This document shows positions 20,150 to 29,655 of a DNA stretch of 64,000 bases, piece by piece (position 1 is the stretch's first letter; each line of letters starts with the position of its first letter). The position numbers and the translations under genes are program-made. The notes below the pieces were generated by a model that did no database searches, was not told the DNA's origin, and saw only the letters and a program-made list of their open reading frames with translations. Source of the DNA: Cycas panzhihuaensis (taxonomy: Eukaryota; Cycadophyta); the NCBI GenBank assembly GCA_023213395.1, contig CM041465.1, forward strand, positions 73,663,741-73,727,740, read 5' to 3'.

Positions 20150-21690
20150 CCTTCACTTTATCAGATGATGGAAACAAAGTGGTATTACCAATGTTGGGAA
20201 GAAACTCCATTGAGATGATACCAGACAAAGGATCCAGTACGACTGTCGTAAGTGAAACAACAGCCTCTTCCCTCGATGAAGAGAATCTTTACCATACGAC
20301 TGAGGAGCCTACCAAGCTAATCGATTGCTAAGAAACCGAACCAACTTATTTTGGGGAAATATATAACTCTTCAGACGATGAAAATGGAATGAGATTTGTG
20401 GATTATTGGTTACAAGACGCCTATGAAGTAAATTCTTCCTCTCATAGATGTAATTTATTGTCTAAATGTGTAATTGAGAACATTAATGATGATTCAGATT
20501 CTTTGGAATATATAATGACTAATGATAGCTCAGTGGATAACGTAAACCTAGATCAAAACCCCCCTAGTAGACTTAGTATTTTTCATAGTCCTATAGTAGC
20601 TAGTAGTAATCTTAACCTCCCTTCTACCTCAAAGTGGGTCCTAAGGTAGATTCCCTATCCCCCCCTTTATTACAACCCGGGGAAGGAAGTAACATTCCTT
20701 CCTCATCCTCTTTAGAAGTATACCTACCCAGCAACCGGTCCCTTCCAACGATTGGCGCCAAATCCAAGGAAATGGAAGGAGAATCGGCGGTAAATACTTC
20801 TAGAGACTCTGGTCTAGGCCATAAGATAACTATCCCAGAAGAAACAAACTTTCAAACTTATATTGGGAATCATGTGAAGCCTTTCTATGGGTAATAGTTA
20901 TATGGGACTACCCATTTAACCCACTGCATTGAATACCGGATGGAGCACGGAAATTGGGATAAAAATCAGTGGCAAAAAGACCTAGTACTTACTTTACAGG
21001 GAAGAGCTTGGTATTGGTACTTAGCCCACCAAGCCACTCTCCAAGATTGGAAGGAGTTACAAGCAACGTTTCGACTTCGATTCGACCATCCAAAACATTT
21101 AAACATCCCGTTATTCCATGTAAGCCAAAACCCTAGTGAGCACATACAAAAATGTAAACAAAAATGGACATCCCTAAGTATACCCAAGAAGATCTGGCCT
21201 AATTACTTTTATCATACCTTGGGGCGGGTAGCAAAGGATTGGTTTTTAAGAAGGGAACAAAGCCTGGATGTGACTTGGGGAAATCTGAAGAAATCCTTTA
21301 TAAAAACCTTTATGCATGCATCAGAAGACAAAAATACAGATAGAATCTTGAAGAATATTAGAAGAATGAGCATGAATTTAGAACAAGGAATTATAAATAA
21401 AGGGGAAGAAGAATCAGCATATGGTGAGGAAGAAGAAATCCTGAATCACCCTGCAGAATTCACGAAAATTAACATTGGAGAAAGAAAAATAGAAGATACC
21501 CCTGGGCACAAAACTGGAAACAAGGAGGATATTGAAGTAACCAAATTAAAAACTATTGAAATTAATGTCAGTAGTAAAGAGTATCCCAAACTGATACGGA
21601 TCGGAAATTATTGGGATAATCAAATAGTAGCGAAAGCTCAGCAATTGTTCGAGGAGTTCCGTGATATATTCGCGTGGTCATATAAAGACC
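20150..21690 (+). pseudogene. E1: PR-RT linker with two capsid-like modules
   Basis: In a new frame from 20107, it reads RKNVTFTLSDDGNKVVLP, then an acidic Ser/Asn-rich region (RFVDYWLQDAYEVNSSSHRC; NDDSDSLEYIMTND) and a Pro-rich run at 20655-20670. Stops break it near 20330 and 20894. Module A (20994-21090): LQGRAWYWYLAHQATLQDW then FRLRFD, followed by NPSEHIQKCKQKW. Module B (21217-21311): LGRVAKDWFLRREQ then TWGNLKKSFIKTF. Both share the spacing of the true capsid block LRGVPLTWYKEL...SWAKIKKSFEERF. The rest (IRRMSMNLEQG; FAWSYKDLKGIPPEIG) leads into RT. A gag-like unit inside pol is not a standard gypsy arrangement; it could instead be a fold with similar helices. Confidence 0.7.
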
Positions 21691-23248
21691 TAAAAGGTAT
21701 CCCCCCAGAAATAGGAATGCATCACATTGATTTCGTAGAGGAAGCAAAACCAGTGAAGCAGCGACCATACCGCATGAATCCTAAGTATAAGGAAAAAGTG
21801 AAAGCAGAGTTAGATAAAATCTTTGGAAGCGGATACATCTATTTAGATTGACTACAGTGACTGGGTGAGCCCTGTAGTAGTAGTTCCCAAAAAGAACGGG
21901 AAAATACGTGTCTGTGTGGATTACAAACAATTAAATAAGGTAACGAAGAAGGATCCCTTTCCGTTACCATTTACAGAAGACATTTTGGAAGCGGTGGGAG
22001 GAAATGAGATATATTCCTTCATCGACGGATTTAGTGGGTACAATCAAGTGCAGATTGCCCCAGAGGATCAAGCAAAGACCACATTCGTGACAGAATGGGG
22101 AACTTATGCCTATAAAGTAATGCCATTCGGTCTTACGAATGCACCGGCCACATTCCAGAGGATCGTGATCAACATATTTCAGAAATTTATTGGGGAAAAG
22201 TGGCGATTCTTAGACGATTGGACGTTATACGGATTGATGAAAGATCATATGGAAAACCTGAGGGAGATGTTACAAACATGCCAAGAAAACAAGTTGTGTT
22301 TGAACCCAGAGAAATGTACCTTCTTGGTACCCTTCGGAAATCTATTGGGACAAATCATCAGCAAGGAAGGATTGCTGACAGATCCAACCAAAGTATTCGC
22401 AATTTTACACTTTCCTATACCACTTATGAAGAGACAATTGAAAGGGTTCTTGGGTTTAACTGGATATTACAGAAAATTCATCAGGGGATATGCATACATA
22501 TCGGGATCCCTGGAGGAATTGTTAAAAAAGAATATTGAATGGGAATGGATGGAAGAACAACAACAAGCATTCGAAGCATTAAAACAAGCCATCATATCAA
22601 CACCCATACATATCAGCACCCATACTGCGATTTCCTGATTGGAAGAAAACCTTCCATGTACACATAGATGCTTCACAATACGCAATTGGATGCGTATTGG
22701 CCCAACCTAGTGACGACAAGATGGACCATCCAATATACTTCGCAAGTCAGAAACTCACAAAGGCAGAACAAAATTATACCACGACAGAGAAAGAAGCGCT
22801 TGACATGGTGTATGCGCTGCAGAAGTTTCAACGCTATTTATTAATAAATCCATTCTTGTTCTTTGTGGACCATCAAGCATTGATGTACCTGGTGAACAAA
22901 CCAATAATGCGAGGGCGAATCAGCAGATGGTTAATGTTGTTTCAAGAATTTTCTTTTAAAATCATCGTGAAACCTGGAAAAGCCCATATTATACCTGATC
23001 AGTTGTCAAGAATCTCGAACGGGGAAAAAGCTACAGGAATACCAGATGACTTTCCAGACGCGGCATTGTTCAGCGTGGACGCAGTTCCAACAGACTGGTA
23101 TGAGGGAATACCAGAATACTTAGCGATTGGGGAAGTGCCGACAGAATTGGACCATACGAAACGGCGAAATTTCGTCAGAAAAGTAGAACCGTATCAATTA
23201 ATAAACGGAGAATTATATAAACTGGGACCAGATGAAGTGTTGCGATAA
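21691..23248 (+). pseudogene. E1: reverse transcriptase and RNase H
   Basis: RT entry VKQRPYRMNPKYKEKVKAEL runs into a frame change near 21845. From 21865: VVVVPKKNGKIRVCVDYKQL, FPLPFTEDILEAV, FSGYNQVQIAPEDQ, VMPFGLTNAPATFQR, and catalytic FLDDWTLYG (Asp pair at 22213-22218, intact, one codon shorter upstream than E2). The thumb and connection include LGLTGYYRKFIRGYAYI. A frame change near 22630 leads into RNase H: HIDASQYAIGCVLAQ, TTTEKEALDMVYAL and FVDHQALMYLVNKP carry the expected Asp, Glu and Asp. AHIIPDQLSRI follows, and the frame runs to 23248. RT and RNase H active sites survive but are not in one frame. Confidence 0.88.
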
Positions 23249-24343
23249 TGCGTCCGACCACACGAGACCAGCCAGATTATGTCCTAAGCACATGAAGGTG
23301 TAGCGGGTGGACACATGGGTAAATTAGCCACATGGAGGAAAATCTTGATGTCCGGATTCTGGTGGCCATCCATGTTCGAAGACGTAAGAAAGTGGATTCA
23401 AGCCTGCGACTATTGTCAACGGGTTGGGAAACCTAATCGACAAGATTTCCAACCCCTACATCCCATTCTACCTCTGGCACCATTCGAGAAATTGGGACTC
23501 GACTTCGTTGGACCAATTATACCAGCCGCCCGACGATCGAAAGCCCGATATATCCTAGTGGTAACAGATTATATGACAAAGTGGGTAGAAGCAAGAGCCT
23601 TAAGAAAAGCGGATATGGAAAGTACAGCTCGATTTCTATACGAAGTGGTTATTACACGGTTTGGATGCCCTCTGGAGATTGTGAGTGACCAAGGTGCCCA
23701 TTTTCTGAATCAAACCATAGAAATATTGGTATCGGCCTTTATGATAAGCCATCGGAAGTCTACACCATATTACCCAAGGGCAAATGGGCAAGCATAGAGT
23801 TCAAACAAAATAATTGAAAATTGTTTAAGAAAAATATGTGACGTCGACAGATCTGATTAATGAAACCCGCCATCGTTGTTATGGGCATTTAGAACAACTT
23901 ATAAAAGATGAATTGGACAGACTCCATTCTAGCTCGTCTACGGAACAGAGGCCATTCTTCCGACAGAGTTTGAGATACCAAGCCTACGAACTGCTATGCA
24001 GTGTCGATTAGACGACTTTCAATCCTTACGACAGCGATTGGAAGAAGTGGTGCAGTTAGAAGAGAAACGATATATGGCGAAATGGTTGCAAAATATAGAA
24101 AATAGACGACAAAAAGCGTGGCATGATCGACATTTACGCAAACCTCAATTTAAAGAAGGTGATCAACTGTTGCTCTACAACAGCAAGTTCAAAATGCACC
24201 CCAACAAACTCAAGATGCAATGGTTAGGACCTTACATCGCAGAGGAAATCTTCGAGAATGGCTCGGTGCAACTACAGGAAATTCATAGGCCGCTGCTACC
24301 AACTCAAGTGAATGGTAGCAGGTTGAAACCATATATTGAATAG
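23249..24343 (+). pseudogene. E1: integrase with GPY module
   Basis: The zinc region includes [11 protein letters not shown] (with a stop just before, at 23284) and ACDYCQRV. Core: [10 protein letters not shown] (Asp), EIVSDQGAHFLN (Asp), then ANGQA followed by TAG at 23795-23797. E2 has Glu-Ser-Ser at that position, so the codon for the catalytic Glu is itself the stop (GAG to TAG). A second amber at 23930-23932 inside QTPF*LVYGTEAI is shared with E2. C-terminus: RQKAWHDRHLRKPQF, LKMQWLGPYIAEEIF (GPY/F) and RLKPYIE ending at 24343. The protein cannot be made or work from this copy. Confidence 0.88.
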
Positions 24344-24397
24344 ATTAGCTTACCAGCCGGATTAGTTGGTTGTACTATAGCGCGTTGCATGAAGTTG

Positions 24398-24444
24398 AGG
24401 CAAATCGAATTGCCTTGATACCGAAATGTGATCCAGTTCGGTAT
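24398..24444 (+). promoter_or_regulatory. E1: paired stem-loops after integrase
   Basis: Stem-loop 1: AGGCAA (24398-24403), loop ATCGAA, TTGCCT (24410-24415). Stem-loop 2: ATACCGAA (24418-24425), 11-base loop ATGTGATCCAG, TTCGGTAT (24437-24444), eight perfect pairs. An A-rich tract follows, as in E2. Confidence 0.62.
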
Positions 24445-24599
24445 GGAAACAAAATCCAAAGAAAAAAATTGAAAAACAAGAAAACACAACCGTAACTCAT
24501 ACCATATACATAAGCAATAAGAAGAATCATCAATAACAAGGATATTATCAAAGATAAGAAAGAATTCTGTCAAAAAATCTGATTTTTTCACATATATAC

Positions 24600-24815
24600 C
24601 GACAAAATACACTATACGTACCAGAAAAAGTATGTTACCAGGCCAAAATACATTATGTATACCAGAAAAGTACGCTACCGGGTACGCACAGTTAAAAAGT
24701 GGATAAGTTAATCGGTTTACACTATGCGTACCTGAAAAAGTATGCCGTCGAAGTATGCATAGAAGAAAAGGGTCGAATAAGACAAAAGTATATATTATGT
24801 ACCTGCAAGCATTCC
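24600..24815 (+). repeat. E1: degenerate repeats in integrase-ORF3 spacer
   Basis: Four to five irregular units opening with ACACTATACGTACC, ACATTATGTATACC, ACACTATGCGTACC and ATATTATGTACC, each followed by AGAAAAAGTATG or AGAAAAGTACGC. Homologous to 14520-14940 in E2, with more C-to-T change. Confidence 0.55.
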
Positions 24816-25002
24816 CGCGTGGTACGCAACAGGAAATCGAGGACAATTCCGCTCGAATTCTCAACAGCAAACAACCGAGGGAAACCCTTGCGAACTAGGG
24901 AGACAGAAGGACGGAATCCAACTATAAATCAGCAGGTATAATTCTAGAAAACAGTGACCATACCAGCAAAGGTGCGCATGTAGGGTTCGTATCCATAATT
25001 CC

Positions 25003-25036
25003 AGGTTATTTTAGTTTTCTCTCTGGAATCCCATAG
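25003..25036 (+). promoter_or_regulatory. E1: candidate 3' splice site before ORF3
   Basis: TTATTTTAGTTTTCTCTC then TGGAATCCCATAG, AG at 25035-25036, six bases before ATG. Conserved with E2 although the surrounding spacer is not. Confidence 0.45.
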
Positions 25037-26122
25037 CCATCATGAGCACAGCAGGTTGTCAGGAGACGTTTCTACCCAAATTAAAGAAAGATCTCGAAGC
25101 GTTACCTTCTTAATTTCAGACAAAGATCAAGCAAGCTGCTTGGGGAGAGTACATATATTGTAACTCTATGTACTATGACCCAGAAATTATGGAAAGCATC
25201 TTAGCAGAATTAAAAAAGGATATGAGCAAAATTAAGTTAGATGCAAAAATTGTGCATTTGATAACAGGACTTCCCAATGAAGGGGAAGTACCCACGGCAA
25301 CCAAGCGATCGTAAGTGGACCGAGAGCTATGGTTAAAAGAATTCTGCCAAGAAAATACACAACTGACTTTAGCTGGAATCCGTGTGGCAGACATAAAAGA
25401 TATCTGATTACAATGGATAGCAAAAGTTATTAATTCCAGGTTTTTATCAAAGAGGAAATACACATACATTCCAGGGGGAATGATGCCAATACTTCTAAAG
25501 ATTCAGGATGGAGAGAAAATTGATTGGTCAGAATTCTTGGTGGACAACATGCGGCAACTGATTCAGGAGACAATGATTCATCCTTTTCGTCACCCTTCAT
25601 TGTTGTTAGCTATTCTGTTTTATCAATGTCCAAATGTACAATTGATAAAAACAACTACTTCTCCAAAGGAACCCCTAATTAAAAGGTGGGTGACTGAATT
25701 TCCGGATACGACACAGAATCAAGAAGTGAAAAGGAGGGTGCAGAAGCAAATGAGTAAAGTTCTCAAATGGTTACAGCAAACCCCTGGGACACCCATTCCT
25801 CATCGGGCTAAGCAAACTATAAGGAAAAGTAGCAAAAGAAAGAAGGATGAGGAAGAACCAACAGAGGCAGAAGAAGTAGAACCTTCTTTGGAAGAATGGG
25901 AAGACTTTCTGCCCGTAATGGAGACAGGAGACACATCAACACCACCCCCGACAGATAATAAATCAAGTCAGATCATCCAGTTAATTATGGACATGGAAGA
26001 AGGGTACAAGGCAGAAATAGCAGCCCTTCAGGAAAAACTTAAAGAAAAAGATGCAATAATTGCCACACTGGCCCAAATTAATGAAAAAATTCTAGCTGTG
26101 ATGACGGCCGCGGGAGCAGCCT

Positions 26123-26146
26123 TGAGAAGGGGAGGGGGAGGAATAC
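26123..26146 (+). other. E1: purine tract upstream of the 3' LTR
   Basis: GAGAAGGGGAGGGGGAGGAA lies about 65 bp before the LTR, within ORF3 codons. No purine tract abuts the LTR; that space holds the 26167-26184 stem-loop and a CAGGATAGA block conserved in E2 and E4. Whether this tract is the functional plus-strand primer is unclear. Confidence 0.45.
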
Positions 26147-26166
26147 CCCAAATTTTGAAATTTTTG

Positions 26167-26184
26167 TTGAGCAAGGATGCTCAA
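26167..26184 (+). promoter_or_regulatory. E1: stem-loop next to the 3' LTR
   Basis: TTGAGCA-AGGA-TGCTCAA, identical to E2 16236-16253 and 25 bases before the LTR. Confidence 0.6.
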
Positions 26185-26209
26185 ACCCTTCATGTTGACT
26201 CAGGATAGA

Positions 26210-27036
26210 TGTTGGAGCATATTGTGACACGTTGGGCTATGGGCAAACCAGAGAGAGGCTAGGTATCCTTGGATTATGCAGGTACGAACCGTACAAAGGT
26301 ACGCATGCAGCAAGAAGTGAAGAATTCAACATTCGGCGTGAGACAAAAGCGCACTGCAAAGGTATCAAATACGTATACGCACCTCCGTGCGTAACGTAAG
26401 CAAACAGGAATGGTACGCATGAGAAGACTAGACAGAAGGAAGCCTAGGATGACGTCAGACATACGTATGGATGAGTTAACACAACCAGTTAAGGGAACTA
26501 ACCAATGGTTAGGAAGAGGTACACTTGACTGAAAAGGTACGATTATGACAGACAGTCATAACCCTTCAGCCAAAGGACACCAAAGGGGCGTATTTAAGAG
26601 GCTTCCCAAAGACCATTTGGTTAGGGTGAGAGCCAAGTATACCAGTACGCATTGGTAAGGAGACCAGTACGCATGACAATGAAATTAAGTCTGTGGTATT
26701 TTGATGGGTACCTCTTGGGTACGCATGTGACGAGTGAATATGAGGTTTGGAATGCACAGGGAATGCATTCCAGCACCTTGTGTAAAAGAACTTATTGCTT
26801 AATAAAATAAGAGTTGTGTGGAAAATGTAGATTCTCTATGTTTGCAAGGATTGAATGTGGAATATGTGTTGATCTCTGTATTGTTGTGCGCCGTTGTGCA
26901 ATAATCATGTGGAAACATTAATAAATCTACATGATATATCTGGATAATGATGTTGATTGTGTCCTAAACTAGACTATAACCTGTGTAACCTTGACAAGTG
27001 TATTGATCTCACAAGGGTGGAATCTCTAAGTCAATA
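26210..27036 (+). repeat. E1 3' LTR (intact)
   Basis: 827 bp, TGTTGGAGCATATTG to CTCTAAGTCAATA. Contains an imperfect TTATGAC/GTCATAA palindrome (26543-26561), TATTTAAG (26591-26598), AATAAA (26801-26806), and the uninterrupted GGGTACGCATGTGAC site into which E2 inserted in the 5' copy. GAATC follows. Confidence 0.93.
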
Positions 27037-27714
27037 GAATCCTATGTTGTTTCCCCATCATACAGCCTTCACATACAAAAGAATTTGAATGAAATGTCTG
27101 GCAAGCCACTTACCATCTTTGATTTCTTTAGTTTCTCTAACCTATCATGGGAAATATGACCATACTTCAAATGCCACATTTCATTAGTATCAACACTAGT
27201 TACTGCAAGTGAATTTTCATCAGGAGAGGGTTTTGTGGGGCCTTTGTCAGGCAGTATAGGAGTGGAGAGAAGTTTATACAGCCTATTACGCTTTTCTCCT
27301 TTGGCTATCACAGTACCGATTTTTTTTTATATTAAGAATGTAACAGTAGCTGTTTTCATCAAAAACTATTCTCAGTCTTTTTTCACTCAAATGAGATATA
27401 GACAAAAGATTCTTCTCTATCCCTGGTACAAAAAAAACATTGCCTATACGTTGAGTTTTTCCATCAATTTTTATGGCAATTTGACTAATTCCTTTTATAT
27501 GCAAAGGAAAATTATCTCCTAACTCTACAGATTTATTGAGATCATATGGTTTGATGACTTCAAACCATTCTTCAATGACTGTCATGTGATGCAAAGCCCT
27601 TGAATCAAAATACCAATTTTTTGTTGCACTGGCATTTGCTGCTAATACTACAATGAAGACTGTTTCAACCTCTTCTTCTGTTATGTCTCGTTCTCTACTA
27701 TAATTTCCAGTCAC
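27037..27714 (-). pseudogene. C1: protease and pre-integrase region
   Basis: The reverse strand from 27714 reads the copia protease: NWYFDSRALHHMTVIEEW, with DSR where the family has DSG, then LGDNFPLHIKGISQIAIKI and VFFVPGIEKNLLSISHLSEK. A frame change near 27300 leads to the pre-integrase domain NRLYKL...MWHLKYGHISHDRLEKL...VSGLP and a zinc-binding CEGCMMGKQHRI reaching the E1 junction at 27037, which continues at 6096 on the other side. Losing the active-site Gly in DSG would by itself be expected to kill the protease. Confidence 0.85.
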
Positions 27715-28611
27715 CTGTTGCTTTCCCTTATGAAATTCAGTTTGTCTTTGGTGACACTGGTATGGAAAATGACCCGTTTGTCCACAATGGCAGCAGACAT
27801 CGAAAGCTCTACAGTTGCTTGAAAAATGACCTTGTTTGTCACAATTGAAGCATACCCTAGCATCTCAAGGTGGATTGATAGTCGTTCTTCCTCATCCCCT
27901 TTCTTCAGTCCAACGTCCTCTATAAGTAGTTGTTGTTCTTCCTTGTATTCTGGAATTATATTGCCCTCGTCCTCTGTTTCCCAAATGAAGCTTAGTGATA
28001 AGTGCTTCTTCGACTTTTGAGTCTTCTTCATATCTTTGATTCCTCTGTTCTTGGCTGAGCATGTGGCCTGTGAGAGAATCAAAGGTCATCGTGGTAGTTT
28101 GCCCCCCTCCTATTAACATATTTACCATGTTATCAAAGGACTTTGGTAATTTGTTGAACACAAGATGTATTAACTCAGTGTCGGACAATTTGTCTCCTGC
28201 TGTGAGAAGGGTAGTTTTGATATTGGTTAATTTGGTTATGAAATCAGATATAGTTTGGCCCTCCTTCATTTTAAGTTTATAAAGTTAAAATCTTAGGGCC
28301 ACAATTCTAGCTTCATTCTTTCTACTAAACATGGAAGATATTATTCTCTAGATTTCACTTGCATCTTTTACACCATCCACATATACTAACAAGGAATTAG
28401 AGCTTCAGAGTTTAAGCACAGACATAGTAGTATTATTCCTTTCTTCCCAGTTCATTAAATCAACAACATCAGAGGGTTGTTTCTCATCTCTGACAGTAAT
28501 TCTCCAGGTATGTTTTGCCCTTAGAAGACCCTCTATTTTAATCTTCCAAATACTAAAGTCCATCTCAGTTAGTTTATCATTTTCAGGCAATGATCCAATA
28601 GAGGAGGCCAT
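27715..28611 (-). pseudogene. C1: copia gag
   Basis: Starts at 28611 with MASSIGSLPENDKLTEMDFS and WKIKIEGLLRAKHTW, the usual copia gag N-terminus (compare C6 at 54047). Frame changes follow near 28400 and 28270; 28269-27892 reads SDFITKLTNIKTTLLTAGD, SDTELIHLVFNKLPKSFD and TFDSLTGHMLSQEQR. A second shift puts the two zinc knuckles out of the main frame: CFNCDKQGHFSSNC and a second CHCGQTGHFPYQC (27863-27775). All domain landmarks remain but not in one frame. Confidence 0.85.
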
Positions 28612-29096
28612 GGCTATTTTAGATATGGTTTTTATGAAGGAAAAAAGAGGTATTGTACAGCTATATCGACTGTTCTATGACCTAATGCATGGATTTCCAT
28701 ACAAACCTCAAAGTGTACGGATGAGGAAGAAAAGGGTCTCAATTGGAAGAACTCGCAAATGGGTATCCTGATCTGGTATTAGTTTCTCAATACACTTTCA
28801 GATTTGTGAGAAACAGTCGAAAATAGGTCCAAATCAGCGCCTGAGGGTTTTTTGGAAAAATGAAAAGAAATCTTTCAAAAACTGAGATAAAACCTTGAAG
28901 AAACTAACTTAAATCCTTCGTTCAGTGATGAGAAGAGATTTAGAGACTTTGTACCAGTGATTTATGCCTGATTTTTGAAGAAAAATCGAGAAGAAAGGCC
29001 ACAAACCTACGCTGCCATAAAACTGCTCGAAATTCCTTCAAGATGGCTTCAAATGACGTTGGCCCAGAAGAAAAAAAGTGTTGAGGAGGCTCCGAT
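28612..29096 (-). other. C1: untranslated leader, cut by N1
   Basis: 485 bp of non-coding leader upstream of C1 gag. No primer site or LTR is reached before N1 starts at 29097, so C1's 5' LTR is missing from this position. Confidence 0.55.
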
Positions 29097-29641
29097 TGTT
29101 AAATCTTATGTTTACATGTTAAGTCTATGTACTTTATTTTTCATATAATATTTGTACTTTTGTACTTTAGGGGTGACTTATCACTTAAGTGAGAAAGTGC
29201 ACACCCACATTCTTTCCTAGTGACACAACATTGTCACTAAAGGGTCAAATAGACCCCCATGCACTTTTGCTCACTTGAGAGCCCTAAAAGGACACATGTC
29301 CTACATGCAAGGCATGTACCTTGGATGTTTGACACTTGTCAAACATCCAATGCCTTAGGTCTCTCCTTTCACTCCATATATTGAGACCTCTTCTCATTGT
29401 TCTCATATAGAGTTGGAGTTGTATTGTTATGCTACCAGTTTGCTAATCAAACAAATATTCATTTGGAGATTGGACCAATTCCATCTCCTCCCATTTGGTA
29501 TCATTTGTTCACTCTCTTTGTACTTTGATCCTGCTCATGTTAATCTTATTTTTATTGTTAGTCTAGATTTCTTGCTTTCTAGAACTAGAGATAATCTATC
29601 TTTTAGATCTTGGGTTTTACAGGCCTTTGACACTTTTAACA
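29097..29641 (+). repeat. N1: 5' LTR
   Basis: 545 bp, TGTTAAATC...CTTTTAACA, with short inverted termini (TGTTAAA/TTTTAACA). Has a CCATATATTGAG TATA-like word near 29373. It is followed at 29644 by a Met-type primer site, so it is a 5' LTR, not a solo LTR. Confidence 0.78.
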
Positions 29642-29643
29642 TT

Positions 29644-29655
29644 TGGTATCAGAGC
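29644..29655 (+). other. N1: primer-binding site
   Basis: TGGTATCAGAGC, complementary to the 3' end of initiator tRNA-Met, two bases after the LTR. Confidence 0.85.

Larger units (their letters stand above)
25042..26208 (+). pseudogene. E1: ORF3, full length with three stops
   Basis: From ATG 25042 to 26208 one frame of 389 codons is kept with no shift; three stops lie at about 25110 (PS*FQTKIK), 25313 (RS*VDRELW) and 25405 (DI*LQWIAK). Layout: N-terminal unit (CQETFLPKLKKDLE; YYDPEIMESILAELKK), central block (IAKVINSRFLSKRKYTYIPG; HPFRHPSLLLAILFYQCP) recalling the plant-transposon protein domain seen beside some gypsy elements, a basic patch (IRKSSKRKKDEE; possible nuclear-localisation signal), an acidic linker, and a coiled coil (MDMEEGYKAEIAALQEKLKE, then KDAIIATLAQINEKIL). 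The last 242 codons are open. No membrane segment is seen, so it is not an obvious envelope. Function unknown. Confidence 0.78.
6097..27036 (+). mobile_element. E1: Ty3/gypsy element with ORF3, inserted in C1
   Basis: E1 is bounded by GAATC at 6092-6096 and GAATC at 27037-27041, a 5-bp target duplication in C1 integrase coding sequence. It starts TGTTGGAGCAT and ends AGTCAATA (the usual final CAACA has become CAATA). Excluding nested E2, its 5' LTR is 6097-6616 plus 17109-17428, the interior 17429-26209, and the 3' LTR 26210-27036, giving roughly 10.4 kb. Order: LTR, primer site, gag, protease, linker with extra capsid-like modules, RT, RNase H, integrase, structured spacer, ORF3, LTR. The 3' ORF recalls Tat/Athila-type elements; lineage is uncertain. 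Confidence 0.92.
2560..29096 (-). mobile_element. C1: Ty1/copia retrotransposon, split by nested insertions
   Basis: One minus-strand copia element can be traced through its interruptions: leader and gag (29096-27715), protease and pre-integrase (27714-27037), integrase (6096-5443), RT (5252-4000), RNase H (3488-2790), polypurine tract and 3' LTR (2775-2560). The coding order is continuous across both breaks: the pre-integrase zinc region stops at 27037 and integrase resumes at 6096, and RT stops near 4000 with RNase H resuming at 3488. Its own sequence totals about 5 kb. The 5' LTR is missing: the leader is cut at 29096 by N1. Gag and PPT resemble those of C6, so they belong to one copia group. 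Confidence 0.85.

Noticed and set aside
20150-20660. The first part of the PR-RT linker as an archaeal-type extra RNase H or a dUTPase.
   Set aside because: I see no spaced catalytic acidic motif or dUTPase motif; it is acidic and Ser/Asn-rich without a recognisable fold.
25042-26208. ORF3 as an envelope gene.
   Set aside because: Position fits, but there is no signal peptide, membrane segment or glycosylation-rich exterior; the protein is charged with a coiled coil.
6097-27036. A single 21-kb element or an LTR-interior-LTR-interior-LTR array made by unequal recombination.
   Set aside because: The LTRs are of two types and both sets have their own 5-bp target duplications, which fits insertion into an LTR rather than recombination.
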